Assembly: GCA_015350385.1 (NCBI GenBank)
Contig: WNKI01000002.1
Location: forward strand, 6,120,700-6,184,699
DNA from: Aculops lycopersici
Lineage: Eukaryota > Arthropoda > Arachnida > Trombidiformes > Eriophyidae
Length of the DNA: 64,000 bases
Direction: 5' to 3'
In this document: piece by piece, positions 22,361 to 34,000 of the stretch
Position numbering within the stretch: the stretch's first letter is position 1
Layout of the letters: every line of letters begins with the position of its first letter
The notes under the pieces: generated by a model
The model's database searches: none
What the model saw: only the letters and a program-made list of their open reading frames with translations
Told to the model about the DNA's origin: nothing
Program-made: the position numbers and the translations under genes

Positions 22361-24097
22361 TTGTGTAAATTGGAAATAGGAGGTATGTGTTTTAGTATTT
22401 ATAAAACGGTCTAATGCATCACACAATTATGAACAACATTTCATGCGACTACTTACCTTGATAACGTTACCATACAAACAAAATAAATTGAATAACCGAT
22501 CACAATTTACCCGTTCCGGTTGAAGCCCGTACACCATCATTACAGTTCCTTGATGTGAACCCATGTTACCTGGACCAGACATGAGAGCGTTTGTTGCAAT
22601 GCCACCGGTTGCAAATGATGAATGGTTATGGTTGGCAGAGCCCAAGACGCCGCCCGGTCCCATGGCTGAGCCTCTGGGGTGATGCGGATGGTGATGTGGA
22701 CCTCCATCTTGGCGAGGATATGGAGAACCATGAAGGGTTGCGTGCGGTGGCGCTCCGGCGCCGCCGCCATGGCCCGTCGCTAGGCCATAGGGTTCAATGT
22801 ATCCAGACGGCGGTGGTGGTCCACTTCTTGAGACATTGAAACCTCCATCCTGCTGGAATGCAGCCGTTTGGTCGCCACCAGCCGCCTGGGCAGCAACAGC
22901 AGCCGCGGCCAGTGCCACCGCCGATGGGCCACCTGCTGCATCTAGTGGCGTATGACTTTGCATTGCGTAGCTACCAGTTGTTGGCGCATCGCCTTGCTTA
23001 GCGTGGGGACTATGTTGTTGTAAATGAGGGTTATGTGGATGAGAAGTTTGGAAGTTCGGCTGCTGCTGCTGCTGGCCATGAATCTGGCTCAAGCCACTGT
23101 TAACAATTCCACGACCACGACCGCCAACTAGACCGCCACCACGATGAGCTGATTGAGTCTGATGGTGACCGTGTTGTTGTTGTTGTTGCGGTGGTGTTTG
23201 GTACAGGTGTTGATGTTGGTTAGGTCCACTGCCGCCACCGATACTTGGCACAGGTAAATGATCGTTCAAACCACTACTACTTGAGGTTCCATCTGGCTGA
23301 TTGCCTCCTCCACCTCCTGCTCCACTACCTAATGTTGGATTAGTATAATCAAAACTATCATTTCCATTCTTGTGAACATTCAATCTAGTTGGCTTTGCAT
23401 ATTCAATTCGGAGAGTACAGCATCCACTATAAATATCGCAACCATGCAAATTTGTCTTCGCCCTCTTGGCCGATTCAACATTATCAAACTCAACCATTGC
23501 TTGAACTCCATTTTTCTTAAATATAACTATCCTATTGACTTTACCCCAATTGCTACAAATATGATGTATTAAATCGCATGATATTGGATAGTAATGCGGA
23601 TTTATCACTGTGATTAATAGCACATGATTAATATTAGATTCATTATCACCCCTGGGGTGGCTATTGTATTTGGCATTTTGATGATGATGTTGGTGTGGTT
23701 GATATTGATTGCCTTGATGGTAGGGCGGTCCGCGGTGATGCTGCGGCTGATGTTGTTGTAATGGTTGTTGATATCCGCTACCCGTGCTAACCTGGCTGGT
23801 ACTGGTGGTGTTTGCCGATGTATTAGCATCTCCTAAATTACTAGAGCTAGTGCCAAGACCTGCATCACCACCGCTACTCGAAGAATTTGAGGCAGTTGTT
23901 GTTGTTGTTATATTTGTTATTGAATTTGTGTTTGTGTTTGTATTTGTTGTTATTGGTGTTGATGCTGCCGTAGGTGCAGTTGCAGCCGGATTGCTAGCAC
24001 CCGAACCAACACCTGCTGATTGTGGTGTATTGTTCGGCTGCTGTTGGACCAAAGTGTCCGCCGACGCATGATTGGATGCCAGGCCGGCGGTAGCCAT
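21587..24097 (-). CDS. HNRNPL: hnRNP L / smooth RNA-binding protein
   Basis: Three coding exons on the minus strand: 24097-22457, 22282-21898 and 21783-21587, giving 740 residues with GT/AG introns of 174 and 114 bp. Three RRMs are visible. The first (residues 156-236) matches hnRNP L RRM2, including IYSGCCTL and EYAKPTRLNV. The second (about 518-590, split by intron 1) matches RRM3, and the third (about 635-724) matches RRM4. No RRM1 is found; instead the first 150 residues are Ser/Thr/Asn and Gln/His low complexity. A Gly/His/Gln/Pro-rich linker separates RRM2 and RRM3. I chose the ATG at 24097 (TCCATGG context); the frame stays open for 19 codons upstream without another ATG. The family acts in the nucleus in splicing, mRNA stability and polyadenylation by binding CA-rich RNA; Drosophila smooth affects muscle and nervous tissue. 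Retaining intron 1 would end translation within about ten codons. Confidence 0.9.
22310..22360 (-). repeat. Intronic (ACATAT)n array flanked by ACA-rich sequence
   Basis: In the sense (minus) strand, intron 1 of hnRNP L holds about eight ACATAT units with ACACAAAC-type sequence on both sides, ending about 30 nt before the acceptor at 22283. hnRNP L proteins bind CA-rich RNA, so this may be an autoregulatory element. Confidence 0.75.
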
Positions 24098-25352
24098 GGA
24101 GGACTGATCTCTCTTTCTCTCTCTCTGTCTCTCTTTTTTAAAACTCTTGCTCAAGTTATGATCTTGCCGAGACTTCTCAATCTGGTTCCTAATTTTCGCT
24201 CCTTCTCGCTCCGTTCAAAGGCGTTATTTTTCTAAAATAATAGATTGCACCTCAAGGTAGACGATGGGCCGGAAACAATAATAGAAAATATGGTCTAGAA
24301 GTGTGGTTGTTGTATTGTGATGATGATATAATGATACGGCGAAATAGTGGCGGCCAATCGAGGTAATAGCTGCTGCTGCTGCCCCTGCTGCTGCTGCTGT
24401 CGCGGCTGCTTCTACTTTTAGAACAAGCCAAAGGAGTTGATCCGAATTAAAAGAGAGTAAGCATCGGCGGCGGCCGCAGCATAGGAGACAGCTTCCAATG
24501 CCTCCGTTGCCTCCGCTGCAGACTGCAGTTGCCGCTGTGGCTCCTGCACACAGGCCAAAGCCAGGCACTCGGTATCCAATTGCCGCCGCTGCTGCTTGGG
24601 TTGGCGGCAGCTCGCAGCAGAAGCTCTGCGGCAGCAACGCACACAGCCAGCCAATCACAAACCCAGTGGTGAGTGTGCGCTCAACTCGGTCGGTCTGTGT
24701 TTGTGTGCGAGTTAGCGAGAGAGACAGAGAAAGAGAGAGACATTGAGAGTGAAACGAAGTTAAGAGAGTATCTCTTTTTCTATGTATTTCTCCATTGTGA
24801 TGCTGCTGCCGCTGCTCCATCGCCACACAGTGGTGTGTGTGTGGTTGCCCAGCAGCGTTGAGTTGGTCCTGCAGTTTATTTTCACAAGCTCAATGGTGAC
24901 GTTACATAACTGCGGTCTCGCCAATTGCTCAGTTAGACTACCACCACTATCAATGCTGTAGCAGTAACAGCGACAGCTGGCAGCTTAACTCGAAGGAATC
25001 GGGAGCATAAATGGGAACCTGCCGCAAGAAGAATCTGTCGTCAGAGTCACTGAGAATTTTGTTGGGCGAGAATCGCTGCGGATTTTGCAAAGTGAACGAC
25101 CGCGGCCACAGCGACAACAACTGGTGCCAAAGTTCGGCACTAAAAAGATGGCAGCCATGTGCGTTTCTATCGCCATGTGTTGATTTCATTTCAAGACTAC
25201 CTTTGCGTCGACGACAACCAGGAAAACTTTTATCTTTTTACCACCAGTTGGTGCGATCGTTGATATTATTCTTGCGATTTTTCCAATATCTGATTTATTG
25301 AATGCAATCTTCAAAGACTTGTTTATATTGAAACTGCCATCAATAAACCAAT
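24098..25352. other. Divergent upstream region of hnRNP L and TRMT10
   Basis: About 1.25 kb between two divergent start codons, presumably holding both promoters and 5' UTRs. It contains GCT/GCC triplet runs near 24370-24420, a GAGA tract near 24718-24745 and a NotI-type GCGGCCGC at about 24472. Long ORFs here on both strands are low-complexity Ala/Ser/Leu products and are not called. Confidence 0.5.
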
Positions 25353-26399
25353 ATGAAAGAAGAGGAGATGGAAGAGATACAGGTGGAAACTTTAAATCAC
25401 GATACCCAAAATGATGCAAACGATTGCAACCAGAATGGGCAGCCAACAGAAGGAACAGAGCAGGAGCAACAGAAGGAGCAACCTCCAATGTCTAAGTCCC
25501 AGATGAAAAAGTTAGCCAAGAGGCAGAGATGGTTGGCTAGACTACCTGAAATCAAGAGGATTGAGAAGGAGAAGAGGAAGCTCAAGAGGCAGAAAGAGGC
25601 AAAGTTGAGGGACAAGAGAGGCGAAACTTTGGCAGTTGATGTTAAGCCAAAGCGAAAGTTGATGTCAGAGTCGAGCAATAAGTTCAAGGTTGTGATTGAT
25701 ATGGATTTCAATGATCTTATGACAGACGAGGAGATTGCCAAGGCTGCCAAACAAGTCGGCAGGATATATGCTTACAATAGACGCTGTGATAATCCATGCC
25801 AATTGTATGTGAGCTCACTGAAGGATAAGATTTTGGACAGATTTAACATTACGAATACCGGTTATAAGAATTGGGATATAAACATATCAGACAAAGACTA
25901 TTTGGACATGTTCAAATATAACGATGAAGGAAACAAGATCAAGAAATCCGAAAGACGCGAACAGTTCATCTATCTGTCCGGCGATTCGGATAACACCCTA
26001 CCCGACGTTGAGACAATTCTCAAGGATTATCAGGACAAGATATTCATTATTGGCGGACTAGTTGATCACAATCGGCATAAGAATTTGTGCCAAGAGAGGG
26101 CAGTAGAGAGGCAAATTTATACAGCTAAGTTACCGATTAAGGAGAACGTGACCTTAAGGGATAGACACATACTGACTACCGTGAATGTTTTTGAGATCCT
26201 GCTCCAACTTTTCGCCGAGCACAAGAGTTGGCAAGAGGCTTTGTTTGCCACTATACCCAAGAGAAAACTTGCCCCTTACGACAAGCAACCTAAGGTTGGC
26301 AAGTTGCAGTTGTTGGACGAGTCAAAAACATTGGAATCGACTAAGACTCCTGACGGGAAACAAGAGAATGACGATACAATAGAGCAAGTTGAAGCTTGA
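25353..26399 (+). CDS. TRMT10A: tRNA (guanine-N1)-methyltransferase TRMT10A-like
   Basis: A 348-residue protein with the TRM10 layout: an acidic N-terminus, a highly basic helical segment (about residues 48-95) and then the SPOUT methyltransferase domain (about 105-325). Family landmarks are visible: VVIDMDFNDLM at the domain start, the AYNRR segment, YLSGDSDN, IIGGLVDHNRHKN (the cofactor-binding knot region), TAKLPI and the TTVNVFEILLQLF helix ending in the W-Q-E-A segment. It uses S-adenosylmethionine to methylate N1 of purine 9 in tRNAs. The basic N-terminus and lack of a mitochondrial leader fit the nuclear/cytosolic TRMT10A/B type rather than the mitochondrial TRMT10C. It is intronless, divergent from hnRNP L, and converges on bagpipe with only 176 bp between stop codons. 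Confidence 0.93.
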   Translation: MKEEEMEEIQVETLNHDTQNDANDCNQNGQPTEGTEQEQQKEQPPMSKSQMKKLAKRQRWLARLPEIKRIEKEKRKLKRQKEAKLRDKRGETLAVDVKPKRKLMSESSNKFKVVIDMDFNDLMTDEEIAKAAKQVGRIYAYNRRCDNPCQLYVSSLKDKILDRFNITNTGYKNWDINISDKDYLDMFKYNDEGNKIKKSERREQFIYLSGDSDNTLPDVETILKDYQDKIFIIGGLVDHNRHKNLCQERAVERQIYTAKLPIKENVTLRDRHILTTVNVFEILLQLFAEHKSWQEALFATIPKRKLAPYDKQPKVGKLQLLDESKTLESTKTPDGKQENDDTIEQVEA

Positions 26400-26462
26400 A
26401 ACCAACAAGGAAACAGTGAGACATTTTTAGGTTCTTAAGCAAATTAAATTACACGTAATGAA

Positions 26463-26468
26463 TTTATT
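26463..26468 (-). terminator. Polyadenylation signal AATAAA for bagpipe
   Basis: AATAAA on the minus strand about 110 nt beyond the bagpipe stop codon, in the 176-bp gap between the convergent TRMT10 and bagpipe genes. The same gap holds CTA/CTG triplet microsatellites. Confidence 0.5.
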
Positions 26469-26575
26469 ATCATTATTACTATTTATATAAGTATCAAAAC
26501 TTTGACTACGAATGCTACTACTCCTACTCTTATGTCTGCTACTGCTACTGCTACTATTACTACAGTAAGGCCCGA

Positions 26576-28117
26576 CTACCCAAACGGATGGTGGGGAAAG
26601 TTAAGTCCGGCTGCTGCGGCAGCGGCCGCTGCCGCCAGATGATGATGATGGTGGTGATTGGCCATTGGAAGTTGCTGGGCTGGGTGGTGAGGAGCTAAAT
26701 GGTGGGCTGGTAGTTGTCTTGGTGTTGCTTGGTGGCTCTGGTGATGAAACGAGTGGTGGTTGTGATGATTATTTGACGGGTGATTGTGATGGTGATGATG
26801 ATGATTGCCAATTAGGAAGTTTTGTTGCATCAACTTCCGTTTGGCCTTGTAGCGACGATTTTGGAACCAAATCTTCACCTGCGTCTCGGTCAACTTCAAT
26901 CGTCTTGCCAAATCTGACCTCTCGGGTCCACTAAGGTATCGCTGGTGATTAAACCTCCTCTCCAACTCGTAAACTTGCATATGAGTGAATGCAGCTCGCG
27001 ATCGCTTCTTCCTAAACTGATGTGGATTTGCAGAATGGTTTGCAATATCAGCTATCATCTGTTGACTTAATCCACGATGATGCAACGAGTGGTGCTGCTC
27101 ATCATGTGCATTCATGCTGTGATTCAATTGTTGCATATCGTCGATGGGATTCATGTTTAATCTAAGGTGATGCTGCTGTTGGTTGTTCAAGACAACATTT
27201 TGCGACGATATGTACTTTGCATCCCCATCGACCAACTCAAGCTCTTGATTGTCGTCATCATCAATATTGCTACCTTCCATGTCACTATCGTCATCGACGT
27301 TCTCGTTGATATTGTTGTCGTTGTCGTTGACATCATCATCATCATCTTGACCCTCATAAACTATATCGCTCCCTTGGCCACCTTGGTCGACTGCTCTTCC
27401 TCTACCTGATGCAGTTTCAGCATTAGAATCCTCATTCGATTTCTCTTTGGCCATAGTATTTGCTGTAGTGTTTGTAGTAGTTGCACTAGTGCCTGCAAAA
27501 TTCATACCCGCTGCCACCGAGCCACCTGAGAGATTGGCCACTCCAGGGCCGCCTCTGGGCCCGGTGGCCGTTTGTTGCAGTAAGTTGAAAAACGGGTTAG
27601 TCTTTAAGGGATTTACTCCAACTTGAGGGTTATTTTGCTGCTGCTGTTGCTGCTGGAATATTGTGCTGGCCGCTGATTGGATCATTGATGGATATTGGTC
27701 CAAATAAAAGGAGCTTAGGGCTGAATTGAACACATTGCTTAGGTGTCGGGTTAGTGTTGGATCAAACAAAGAGGTGGGAATATTCAATCTATTTGAAGTT
27801 TCGGTTAGTTGCTGTTGCTGTTGTTGGTTCATTGTTGCAGTTGTCGATGATGTAGAAGTTGTTTTTTTTAAATTATTCGGCTCATTCGCTGCTGTCATCA
27901 TCTTGATTGGATTTGCTTCAACTTCCGCTTTGGAAGACGCTGCGCTGGTGTTGCTATTTTGCAATATGTAATCAATCGAGAATAAATTTGAAGCTTGTGC
28001 AGCGTAACCTTTATGACTAGGCAGCTCTTTAAAGGTGCCACTGCCACTCGACTTCAACATATCGGATGCACTATTGGCAACCAGCTCGCCACTTGCATTT
28101 GATGCCGGCGAGGCCAT
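26576..28117 (-). CDS. bap: Bagpipe / Nkx3-type homeobox transcription factor
   Basis: A single-exon ORF of 513 residues. The homeodomain (370-429) reads KKRSRAAFTHMQVYELERRF at its start and continues with QRYLSGPERSDLARRLKLTETQVKIWFQNRRYKAKRK, which is the bagpipe/NK3 class. Tyr54 of the homeodomain is the NK-2/NK-3 residue that favours CAAGTG/TTAAGTG-type sites. An eh1 Groucho-binding motif (FSIDYIL, 46-52) lies near the N-terminus. The middle has poly-Gln, Thr/Asn and a long acidic Asp/Asn stretch (about 256-300); the C-terminus is His-rich and ends with poly-Ala. No NK-2-specific domain is seen, as expected for NK3. In Drosophila, bagpipe specifies visceral mesoderm downstream of tinman. 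The ATG is followed by MASPASN; no upstream in-frame ATG extends the ORF. Absence of an intron is unusual for this family. Confidence 0.93.
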   Translation of the reverse strand: MASPASNASGELVANSASDMLKSSGSGTFKELPSHKGYAAQASNLFSIDYILQNSNTSAASSKAEVEANPIKMMTAANEPNNLKKTTSTSSTTATMNQQQQQQLTETSNRLNIPTSLFDPTLTRHLSNVFNSALSSFYLDQYPSMIQSAASTIFQQQQQQQNNPQVGVNPLKTNPFFNLLQQTATGPRGGPGVANLSGGSVAAGMNFAGTSATTTNTTANTMAKEKSNEDSNAETASGRGRAVDQGGQGSDIVYEGQDDDDDVNDNDNNINENVDDDSDMEGSNIDDDDNQELELVDGDAKYISSQNVVLNNQQQHHLRLNMNPIDDMQQLNHSMNAHDEQHHSLHHRGLSQQMIADIANHSANPHQFRKKRSRAAFTHMQVYELERRFNHQRYLSGPERSDLARRLKLTETQVKIWFQNRRYKAKRKLMQQNFLIGNHHHHHHNHPSNNHHNHHSFHHQSHQATPRQLPAHHLAPHHPAQQLPMANHHHHHHLAAAAAAAAAGLNFPHHPFG

Positions 28118-30572
28118 AGTCTTGAGGGTTGAGGTATCAGGTTGACAGCAATAGCAGTGGCCAGTAATATTAGTGAAACCTATAGACTTCCGTTGACATC
28201 TAAAGAAAAAAAACAGACAGACAAGTATGTCTCTTGATGGCCTGAGAGGACACTAGAAAAAGTTTGAAACGATTCTCAATGATTTGCGAGCAAGTGAGCG
28301 AGGGAGTGAGTGGGAAATTTGCGGATGCTAACTTGGTGGATACGATGGTGTCAAATTCCATCGCATTGCGCATGTCTGTTGCGCTTCTCTCTCAAATGTA
28401 GTTAATGATCACTGATACAGTTGCTACTTATCGTAACTGCTGCTGCTCACTTCAATTTACGAATGCGCAACTCCAACTAAAGGTCTCGCCACTCGTTTGA
28501 GTTGCTCACTTGATCATTTGATAGACTTTAACCACAGACAAACCGACCGGCAAGCCAACTAACTGACTGCCCGACACTCAGCGTTGAGATTTTAGTTTCG
28601 ACTATCTCCAAGTTCTCGGCTAGTGGTAGTGGTAGACAAGTCTAACTGCTCGCCACTTCACCTCTAGTGCGTGCCCTGCGATTGGCCAGTTGAGTGAGTG
28701 CGAAAGAGGCCTCACGAAAACTCGAGACTATAGTTAGAATTCATATGGTTGTGAAGCATCAGAGGTTTTTTTTGAAGATGTTGTTGAATCTTATTTGTTT
28801 TGCTGCCACTATAAGCGAGCGACAGAAAGCCGATCGATAATCTCAATCAACTCGGATTACCGTTTTTTACTTGCAGATTGCGGCTAAGTGCAATTTGCCA
28901 TGGAATGAATATGGTGGGAAAATAAAGGGAGCGAGCGAGCGAGAGATAGAGATAGACAAGCAAGGAGAGGTGAACTCAAGATTGGAAGCTAAATGCATTA
29001 GCTCAGCTCGACGCTGCTCAAGTCAGGCCAACTCGATGGAGTTGAAAGCGTCCCTTTAGTTATAATCTCATCATAATGTCGCTATTCAGTTTGACGAGCT
29101 GCTGAGAGGATCTAACAAACTGAACAAAAACTGGCGAGCTAATGGCGCCGCACATCTGTGATTACCTGCAAATTGTTTGTTTTCAGTCTTGGCACGGATA
29201 TAAGTCGTAGCCGTCGCAGTAGTAGTAGTAGTAGTAGTCGTCGTCGTTAATGAGTTCGAGCTGGAGTGTGCCTCTGCATTTATAGGCGATTCGAGATTAG
29301 AGCTACTTGTGTCGGCAGCGGTCGCGGTGGTGGTAGTATCAGAAGGAGAAGAAGCGACAAGCGCAATGATCAATCTTGAGCTTGCTCCTCTCTCTCTCTC
29401 CCTCTCTAACTTTATCGTTGTTTCGTATCTTTGTCTCAATGAAAAGAACGTGACTATGATTGTAGCTCGGCTGTCGTCTTGGTTGTTGTTATGCAAGTTA
29501 GATGTTGTTCTACTTGTTTGGTTGTTTGCAGTCTCGCTAGTATCTGCGTTTATCTGAGAGGCTAGTCGTGGTTGATGGTGACGCTGCACTTAATGATGGT
29601 TCAATTCGATATTTAGAATGGCAATCGACGACTAACAGTGACTCCCAGCTTCTGTCACATGGACACCACAAGTTCGCTTAGGTGACTGGCTGGTTGGCCG
29701 GCGAGCAGAAAACTTATAGGTGGCGCAAAGCGATGATTTGCGAGACTTAGACGCCAAGTGTGGCAGCCAATCCATCAAGTGCACACATTCTATACCAAAA
29801 ATACAAAATAAAACTACCTTCACAAATAATGCTACTGCCACCACTACTCCTACTCTTCCACTGTTACCTAATGTAATGGCTCTTTTAATTGATCATCATT
29901 CGACGCCTACGTCTTCTTCTCTTCGCTTTTAGTAATGTGTAAGAGGCGAACCTTAACGGCGACACCTTAATTACAAGACGAGCAGTAAATTTGGTGCTAA
30001 CGAGTCGCGGTGGCTCCTTATCGCGCGCTAGAGCCTCGACGGAGTAAACCGTCGTTTGAGTAAACTCAAATGGACGTAGTGACTCAAGCTGGCAACAGTG
30101 AGTTGAGAGACGGAGAGGGAGATAGAAAGACACTCACTTTGCTGGTTGTGGTCTGCATCGACAAGCAAAGTGACTCGTCTGTTTGTCGTTGTTGTTCTTG
30201 CTGCTGCTGTCTTTTTGTGTTTGTTTATATGGAAGAAATAGTGAGAGGAGAATCTCCGCCAAGCAAGCTGCAAGTCGAGGCCAGCAACAGGTAGCAGGCA
30301 GCAGGTAAAACTTTTAAGTAGTTGAGCTTGATATTCGGGCAACAGGTAGCAGGTGGCTGTGATGGTGATTTGCGCAAACAGTGGCTTCTCTCTGGCAGTC
30401 GAATAGTTTTTGGATGAATGGGAGATTCGATAAAGATATTAATTTGAGATAGTGATAAGAAAAATGCCACCGTCGTTGCCAATCCATTTGAAGATCATTA
30501 AGGACAAGAAAATGGGAGATGAGTGCATCGAGTGAATGGGAGAGTAAAGAACTTGAAAAAAGAAGTGAGCTC

Positions 30573-30611
<39 letters not shown>

Positions 30612-30716
30612 AGTAACTACGAGATCTAAGTCGTCTACACTCGCGAGAGAGTAGTAGAGGAGGAAGGTAGTAGAGTACGTACGTAGTAGTAGTAGTAGTA
30701 CGACGTAGGTCGGTTA

Positions 30717-30736
30717 NNNNNNNNNNNNNNNNNNNN
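30717..30736. other. Assembly gap (20 N)
   Basis: Twenty N lie between AGT/GTA triplet sequence and a 93-bp GA microsatellite, with another GA tract 110 bp to the left. The size is probably nominal, and the true repeat may be longer or collapsed. Confidence 0.98.
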
Positions 30737-30754
30737 AGAGTAGTAGTAGTAGAG

Positions 30755-30854
<100 letters not shown>

Positions 30855-30978
30855 CAGGAAATAAACTCGAGCTTTCAATGGGCTTCACACCTGCAGAGAT
30901 TGAGAGAGGGAATGAGAGTTCACTTGATGATGACGATGGCGTTAGTTGAATGTGCTTGAATTTTAATTCAGTTAACCG

Positions 30979-31001
30979 CTCACCTGTCTCGTGCAGGTGA
31001 G
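30979..31001. repeat. Inverted pair CTCACCTG / CAGGTGAG, 7-nt spacer
   Basis: Eight-bp perfect arms around a 7-nt spacer. The 15-mer ACCGCTCACCTGTCT at 30975-30989 also occurs at 1044-1058, where it too forms an inverted CAGGTGAG pair with a 7-nt spacer. Confidence 0.8.
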
Positions 31002-34000
31002 TTTTAGTTTGTGCAGAGACATTGCTGATGCTGGCGCAGTGGCAGAAGCAACGACAACCTGTCGCTGCCGCCGCTACTCAGGGACACATCGCATAAATCG
31101 AGACGCAAAGTAACGAGGACGGAGATCATATAGTTTGATACGAAGTATTTGATAGTAAATTGAAATGCTCTCACAAATACTGCCACCGCTTCCAGGTGCG
31201 ACCATTACAGCGAGTGCCAACCACTTGTCCAGTGATCTCATTAGCAGGCTGCCGCCGGATCCACTGCCACCACTAATACTACTTCTACCACTACTACCAC
31301 TACTCACCGGCCACTTGATAGCTTGGGCTATCTAGTATCGAAACTTTTTCCCGGCCTCCACTGTCGGCGCCGCCACTTGGCCGACAAGAAGAACTAGAAG
31401 TTGAGGTGCACGAGATTGTTGCAATTGTTGGAATGGAAGTGGATGAATGAATCTGAAATATGAATGAAGTTTGCTTCTGATGGTTGCGGTCTAATCTTCA
31501 GATGGAGAGTCAGCGTGGTGCTCTCGATGGCGTGTGTGTGGTCCATTGGATTGGTCCAAGCAGGTACATGTGTTTAGTTACCAAAAGCGCCAATATAATC
31601 AGTGACACTGATATGATGAGAATCTGAATGATACCTGATTCATCTGTGGGCCCAAACTCCGATAGAGGAATTCAATGGAATAATAAAATGATTGGACATC
31701 GACTCAACGGATACAACTGTGACCAGCCAACGGAAGCAGATTACAATTGCATATCGGTAACGCGGGCGCGCAGTTTTTGCTGCCACTGCTGTTTATCCGA
31801 TATAAACCAGCAGAAAGCCAATTGATTGATTGATTGCTGGGCGTTAGCCACACAGATTCCCCGATTCAATTATGTTCGTCCATAAAAGAGCTCGTGAATG
31901 CTCATATTATTTTGATAGAGTCCCTCTATCGATAAATGTACTCAAGTGTCCCGGCGCACTTTTGTCGTCATGATCAACGTTGCGGTTGCTGGCGATCCTC
32001 TCACGCTAGTTAACTGCGGCATTAAACCTAGAAAAGTCTGTCTAGTTTTGGGTTCAATGAGAAACAAAAATACCAACTTGACGCAAATTGGCCAATTCGA
32101 TTACACTAATAGCACGTCCAGAGTAGTCGAGAGTTCACCTGCCTATATAGATTCTATTCCGATTGCAGTGATAAGGAAACACGCCCAGAATTACGGTAAT
32201 TAATAGTCCATTAATGCTATTTCATATTATGAAACACATAAGCTCACAGTCATAATACAACAGACACCTAGTGGGTGAGTAAAAAATTGGCTATATTGAT
32301 GCCACTGCGTTCAGGTGACGAAAGAGAAAAGCGCATGGGGATGATGATTGTCGTCGTCGTAACTCACATCAGGAGTAGCCTAATTGGAACAAATCTTAGC
32401 TAATCCCATCTCATCTTTTATACCACCAATATAATCAGCTCAGAGCGATGCAAACCATTAGCCAATACAATGGGTTGTCGTTATCTATCAAGCTACTGAT
32501 TGCGGGAAGCGTGATAGAAAGGCCAATCAATTGGACCGTTTTTTGCCGAAACTCGCACGACTGCACTAGATGGGAAAACTAAAGATTCTCGGTTTCCTCC
32601 CGACAGCTTTGGCAAATTCTAAAAATCCCTCTTAAGGCTCGAGTTTTAGGAGGAGGATTAGTCGCTCAAGTTAGTAGGTAAGCGAGTCAAATGAGCTATG
32701 TGCTCCTATTACGTGATAGCTCGCCATGATGGCAAATAAGATGGATCTAGTTGGCCAAATGAACGACCGCAACGACTTCGTCTCGCTGGCGGACGAGGTC
32801 GACTGAAATGGACTTTAATTGAATCCCTGTTTGTTTTCTCTCCGCATTTCCTCGCTCGGTCGACCATATTGGCCTTTTAATGGACGTCGTGAGTCTCTGG
32901 GCCGAGAGTGTAGTTAGCGGCTATCGAGTTGCATCTCCATTGGGAGCGAGTGGTTGTAGTAGTAGTTTTAGAAATCTCCTTGAGCAGTCGTGACATTAAT
33001 TGATTGGCATTCGAGCTAAAGTTGGATATATTTTAATTTGAAAGAATATTCGCTCAACGATGATAAAGTTGTTTGCCATCAGGTCAGCCACTTCCACTAC
33101 TGTTATTTCTGCAATAACTATACCACGCTTCCCTTTAGGTAGCATCATTATGAATAACTTTACGCGCTAATATCGAACACGACTTTTTTCTTCGCTACCG
33201 TCTTGCCGAGATTGATTGGCGGTAGTGGTAGTGGTAGTGGTAGTGGTGGCGGCGATGGCGGCGGTTTACAAGGAGACTAAATAACTAAACGCTAATAGAC
33301 ATCTAGTTAGTGCTACTCACGAAGTGGTGGCCTAATCTCGTCGACTACCGAATCGATGTCGCCGGTGCTAATGCCAATGCTGGTCACTCACCTGTTGAGA
33401 GATCGCGGCCACCTAAACAGTGTAGTGTCTGTTTGTTTCCATCTCTGGATTTGGATGTAATCAAGCTTCAGGAATGGAGAGCATCCGCGTGACTACACCA
33501 TACTATTGAGTGCCTTAAGGCACCACCAAAACAACGACCACAAATACAACTGTCTTTGCCGCCGTCGCCGCCGCTGCTACCACCAGAGTAGCATTTGAGA
33601 GTAGATGTGACGCCATCACTTGCAGCTGACTAATGTAAAACAGGTAGTCGCCAAGGGAAACGCGAGAGTGCATTCGGACGACCACCACCACCACCACGAA
33701 GATGACGATGAAGACCAACCATTCAAAGTGAGCGACTTTACCTGGTGTCGGTGTTTCTGTCTTTGTGTAAGCCAGGTGTTATGCTTTCGCTTCAGACATG
33801 CCAACGGCGACGGGCATGTAAATCTGACCAATCCGACGGCGATTGCATCACTCCAAATGAATTGCTCTTTTTGAATTTTGTATGCAGGAGGTTGCACCGA
33901 CCTCAAGTTGATTCTAAGCCATCTCTTTAATCTAAATACCAACTCAACCGAGGAAGAGAAACTCTATGCATCCTAATGGAGAGAAGCGGCATCGACTACG

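Noticed and set aside
24098..24154. Extension of the hnRNP L frame upstream of 24097
   Set aside because: It starts with TTG and encodes a GA-microsatellite product (Arg/Glu-rich). The ATG at 24097 has a good context.
24498..24668. Possible plus-strand exon (57 codons) ending at a GTGAGT donor
   Set aside because: Codon choice is plausible but there is no recognisable domain and no clear partner exon before the single-exon TRMT10 gene; not strong enough to call.
24224..24826. 200-aa minus-strand ORF upstream of hnRNP L
   Set aside because: Ala/Ser/Leu/Cys low complexity from GCT and GA repeats; no domain and no splice link to hnRNP L was found.
31946..32203. 85-aa plus-strand ORF
   Set aside because: Normal-looking composition but no recognised domain, signal or conserved neighbour; it fits chance in a 7-kb non-coding region.
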